Positions 62,194 through 64,000 of a stretch of DNA of 64,000 nt are shown here, in pieces. Numbering within the stretch: the stretch's first letter is position 1; every line of letters begins with the position of its first letter. The notes beneath the pieces are model-generated. The model had not been told where the DNA came from and did no database searches. It saw nothing but the letters and a program-made list of their open reading frames with translations. The stretch covers positions 1 through 64,000 of the forward strand of contig NZ_JAUFPN010000038.1 in NCBI RefSeq assembly GCF_030409335.1, read 5' to 3'. Source of the stretch: Paeniroseomonas aquatica. Lineage in GTDB: Bacteria; Pseudomonadota; Alphaproteobacteria; Acetobacterales; Acetobacteraceae. The position numbers and the translations under genes are program-made.

Positions 62194-63195
62194 TCAGTCC
62201 GCGCGGGCGCCGGAAATGCGAACGATCTCGCCCCAGCGGTCGATCTCGGAAGCGATGATCCCGCGCAGCTCCTCGGGCGAGGAGAAGGCGATCTCGAGCC
62301 CGAGCGTGTCGCGGAACCGTTCCTCGACGCCGGGCGCGCGAAGGCCCCGCTGCAGTGCGGCCGAGGTGCGCTCGACCGCGGCGCGGGGCATCCCGGCGGG
62401 GCCGATGACGGCGAAGAACACATCGGTGACGCAGTCCGGCACGCCGGCCTCGGCCATGGTCGGCACGTCTGGCAGCGCCGGCGCCCGCGCCGCCCCGGTC
62501 ACCGCCAGGGCGCGGAACTGCCCGGCGCGGATCGCGGCGAGGCCGGTCGTCATGGTCTCGAAGGTGAAGGCGACGTCGCCGCGCATCATCGCCGTGGCCG
62601 AGGGCGCATTGCCGCCGAAATGGACGGCGAAGATGTCGATCCCGGCGCGCACGCGCAGCAGCTCGCCCGACAGATGGCTCGACGAGCCCACCCCGGGGGT
62701 GGCGTAGGAGAGCTCCCCCGGGCGCGCCCGCGCCGCGGCGATCAGCTCCGGCAGCGAGCGGATCGGCGATTGCGAGCGCACCACCAGGATGTTCGCCGTG
62801 CGCGCGATCTGGGCGATCGGCTCATGGTCGCGGCGCGGGTCATAGGGCAGGCGACGGAACAGCGAGACATTGATCGCCAGCGCCCCGCCCGCCGAGACGC
62901 CCATCGTGTAGCCGTCGGGCGCCGCCTTGGCGATGGCGTCCACGCCGATATTGCCGCCGGCCCCGGCGCGGTTCTCGACCACCACAGGCTGCCCGAGCCC
63001 ATCGCGCAGCATTTCGGCGAGCAGGCGCCCGAGCACGTCGGTCGAGCCGCCGGCGGGGAAGGGCACGATGAAGCGGATCGGCCGTGCCGGCCATTCCTGG
63101 GCCCGGGCCGGGGTGGCCAATGCAGGCGTCAGCAACGCCGCGCCGCCGATCAGCGCCTGCCGGCGCGGCAAGGCCGCAGCCTTCGGTCGTTCCAT
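62194..63195 (-). CDS. Bug-family solute receptor
   Basis: A 333-residue receptor. ATG 63195 (MERPKAAALPRRQALIGG) is chosen over ATG 63216 because a GGGGGA stretch lies just upstream. The signal has a twin-Arg-like PRRQALIGG and cleavage near ARAQE. Loops are FPAGGSTDVLGRLLAEML and GQPVVVENRAGAGG; HFGGNAPSATAMMRGD replaces the usual HVPYRG block, and so indicates another ligand type. It precedes the monooxygenase gene on the same strand and is divergent from the MarR gene, so the ligand may be a precursor of the monooxygenase substrate. Confidence 0.92.
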   Translation of the reverse strand: MERPKAAALPRRQALIGGAALLTPALATPARAQEWPARPIRFIVPFPAGGSTDVLGRLLAEMLRDGLGQPVVVENRAGAGGNIGVDAIAKAAPDGYTMGVSAGGALAINVSLFRRLPYDPRRDHEPIAQIARTANILVVRSQSPIRSLPELIAAARARPGELSYATPGVGSSSHLSGELLRVRAGIDIFAVHFGGNAPSATAMMRGDVAFTFETMTTGLAAIRAGQFRALAVTGAARAPALPDVPTMAEAGVPDCVTDVFFAVIGPAGMPRAAVERTSAALQRGLRAPGVEERFRDTLGLEIAFSSPEELRGIIASEIDRWGEIVRISGARAD

Positions 63196-63397
63196 GGTTT
63201 CCCCCACTCCACTCATCTTTTTCGGTTTGCTTTTCCAGCGGGCGGCAGCCCGCTGAACATGGGTTTAGTCTGCGCAGCCGGCGCGGCAATCGTCAATCAC
63301 CTCTCCTGCGGCCCGCCAGGCGGCCATCGGGCGACGCATCGCGGATGCCGCCTCCGGCAGCGGACCGCCGCGAGGACCGCCATCGCCGCTTTTTCGA

Positions 63398-63428
63398 TTG
63401 CATCAGATTAATTGTCTGGCTAATTAAT
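63398..63428 (+). promoter_or_regulatory. AT-rich promoter and inverted repeat of the marR gene
   Basis: TTGCAT (63398-63403) is followed 17 bases later by the AT-rich TAATTA (63421-63426). ATTAATT (63407-63413) and AATTAAT (63422-63428) form an inverted repeat with an 8-base spacer around it, a likely operator for the MarR protein. Transcription would start near 63433, giving almost no leader before ATG 63437; no ribosome site is visible. The rest of 63196-63436 shows nothing else. Confidence 0.5.
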
Positions 63429-63436
63429 TACCTGCG

Positions 63437-63925
63437 ATGAGATTGGATGCAACCCTGCTCGGCGGTCAGGAACGCTTCGGCGTGCTGCTCGGGCAGATCG
63501 CCCGCCATTGGCGCGCGCGCCTCGACCGCCGGCTGAGCGAGTTCGGGCTGACGGATGCCCGCTGGGTGACCCTGCTGCATCTTGCGCGCAGTGGCGACGG
63601 CCTCACCCAGAAGGACCTCGCTGCCCGCGTCGGTGTCGGCGGGCCGACGCTGGTCCGCACCCTCGACCGCCTGGAGCGGGAAGGCATGGTCGTCCGGGTG
63701 GGCGACGTGCAGGACCGCCGCGCCAAGACCGTCCACCTGACGGCCAAGGCGATCCCGGTGCTGCGGCTGATCGAGGAAAACGCGGCTGCGGTGCGGTCGG
63801 AACTGCTGGACGGCATCTCCGCGGCGGAGCTCGATCTCTGCCTCGCGGTGTTCGATCGCGTGGCGGCCAATCTCGCCGCCACGCCTGCAAGGACGGATTG
63901 CGAGAATGGACATAGGGCAGCCTAG
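63437..63925 (+). CDS. MarR-family transcriptional regulator
   Basis: A 162-residue MarR-type winged-helix protein: FGLTDARWVTLLHLARSGDG (about 36-55), recognition helix segment LTQKDLAARVGVGGPTLVRTLDRLEREG, and wing GDVQDRRAKTVHLTAKA. MarR proteins repress their own and neighbouring genes until a phenolic or other acid binds. The gene starts directly behind an AT-rich inverted repeat and is divergent from a Bug gene. Its 3' end overlaps the start of another open frame, commonly an efflux pump gene in such arrangements. Confidence 0.92.
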   Translation: MRLDATLLGGQERFGVLLGQIARHWRARLDRRLSEFGLTDARWVTLLHLARSGDGLTQKDLAARVGVGGPTLVRTLDRLEREGMVVRVGDVQDRRAKTVHLTAKAIPVLRLIEENAAAVRSELLDGISAAELDLCLAVFDRVAANLAATPARTDCENGHRAA

Positions 63926-64000
63926 CGGCATCCCGGCGGAGACGGCTGGCCAGCCTGCGCGGATGCGGGTGATCCGGCGGATCGTGGGGCGGGCGGCCGC
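63906..64000 (+). CDS. start of an unidentified gene downstream of marR (cut by window edge)
   Basis: An open frame begins at ATG 63906, overlaps the last 20 bases of marR and stays open to the window end (31 codons: MDIGQPSGIPAETAGQPARM, then RVIRRIVGRAA). The Arg-rich segment before the edge could lead into a membrane anchor, as in the HlyD/EmrA efflux subunits that often follow marR. Too little is visible to name it. Confidence 0.4.
   Translation, partial: MDIGQPSGIPAETAGQPARMRVIRRIVGRAA

Overview
The window is very GC-rich, densely coded DNA, with 59 protein genes (two cut by the window edges), no RNA genes, no insertion sequence and no CRISPR array. No gene-free stretch exceeds 300 bases; the longest are 3476-3724 and 63196-63436. 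The mix of many Bug (TctC-like) solute receptors, class III CoA-transferases, acyl-CoA dehydrogenases, crotonases, Baeyer-Villiger monooxygenases and Liv-type ABC transport suggests a soil or water alphaproteobacterium, most like Acetobacteraceae of the Roseomonas type. That placement is inferred from gene content and base composition only.

Layout. (1) 1-3475, minus: acyl-CoA dehydrogenase, enoyl-CoA hydratase, CoA-transferase and a Bug receptor, with a divergent LysR regulator at 3725. (2) 4708-6907, minus: an esterase and an alpha-methylacyl-CoA racemase-like protein. (3) 7125-17595, plus: a ten-gene, tightly coupled run of acyl-CoA dehydrogenase, MaoC-like protein, CoA-transferase, four Bug genes in a row, IclR, a fifth Bug, a PECR-like reductase and a crotonase. 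(4) 17561-18784, minus: a CoA-transferase, divergent from a Bug gene at 18901. (5) 19991-31691, plus: GntR/FCD regulator, two CoA-transferases, thioesterase, nitronate monooxygenase, Bug, crotonase, an ADP-forming and an AMP-forming CoA ligase, and an orphan Liv-type binding protein, followed by a Baeyer-Villiger monooxygenase (31814). (6) 33507-44583, minus: a leucine/isovalerate (liu)- or terpene (atu)-like operon with ADP-forming ligase, dehydrogenase, biotin-dependent carboxylase beta, hydratase, carboxylase alpha and three Bug receptors; the divergent plus genes encode an HMG-CoA lyase-family protein and another dehydrogenase. (7) 46967-58492, minus: a TetR-led operon with a complete Liv-type ABC transporter and relatives of BadH, BadI, a BadK-like hydratase, AliA and a dehydrogenase. 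This is the set needed to convert cyclohexanecarboxylate to pimeloyl-CoA. (8) 58559-60429: a NUDT19-like Nudix hydrolase and pantothenate kinase CoaA, i.e. enzymes that may remove and make CoA. (9) 60518-63195: a second Baeyer-Villiger monooxygenase and a Bug gene; then a MarR regulator and the start of another gene.

How it fits together. The region reads as an island for uptake and CoA-thioester degradation of branched, alicyclic or terpenoid carboxylic acids. Bug or Liv receptors capture the acid, CoA ligases or CoA-transferases activate it, and dehydrogenase, hydratase, lyase or hydrolase modules degrade it. Five regulators of different families (LysR, IclR, GntR, TetR, MarR) are spread among the modules. 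Two sequence signals link separate loci: a 15-base motif shared by the gntR leader (19932-19946) and the liu-like divergent promoter (44620-44634), and a pair of TetR-type dyads around the 6908-7124 divergent promoter, which has no adjacent tetR gene.
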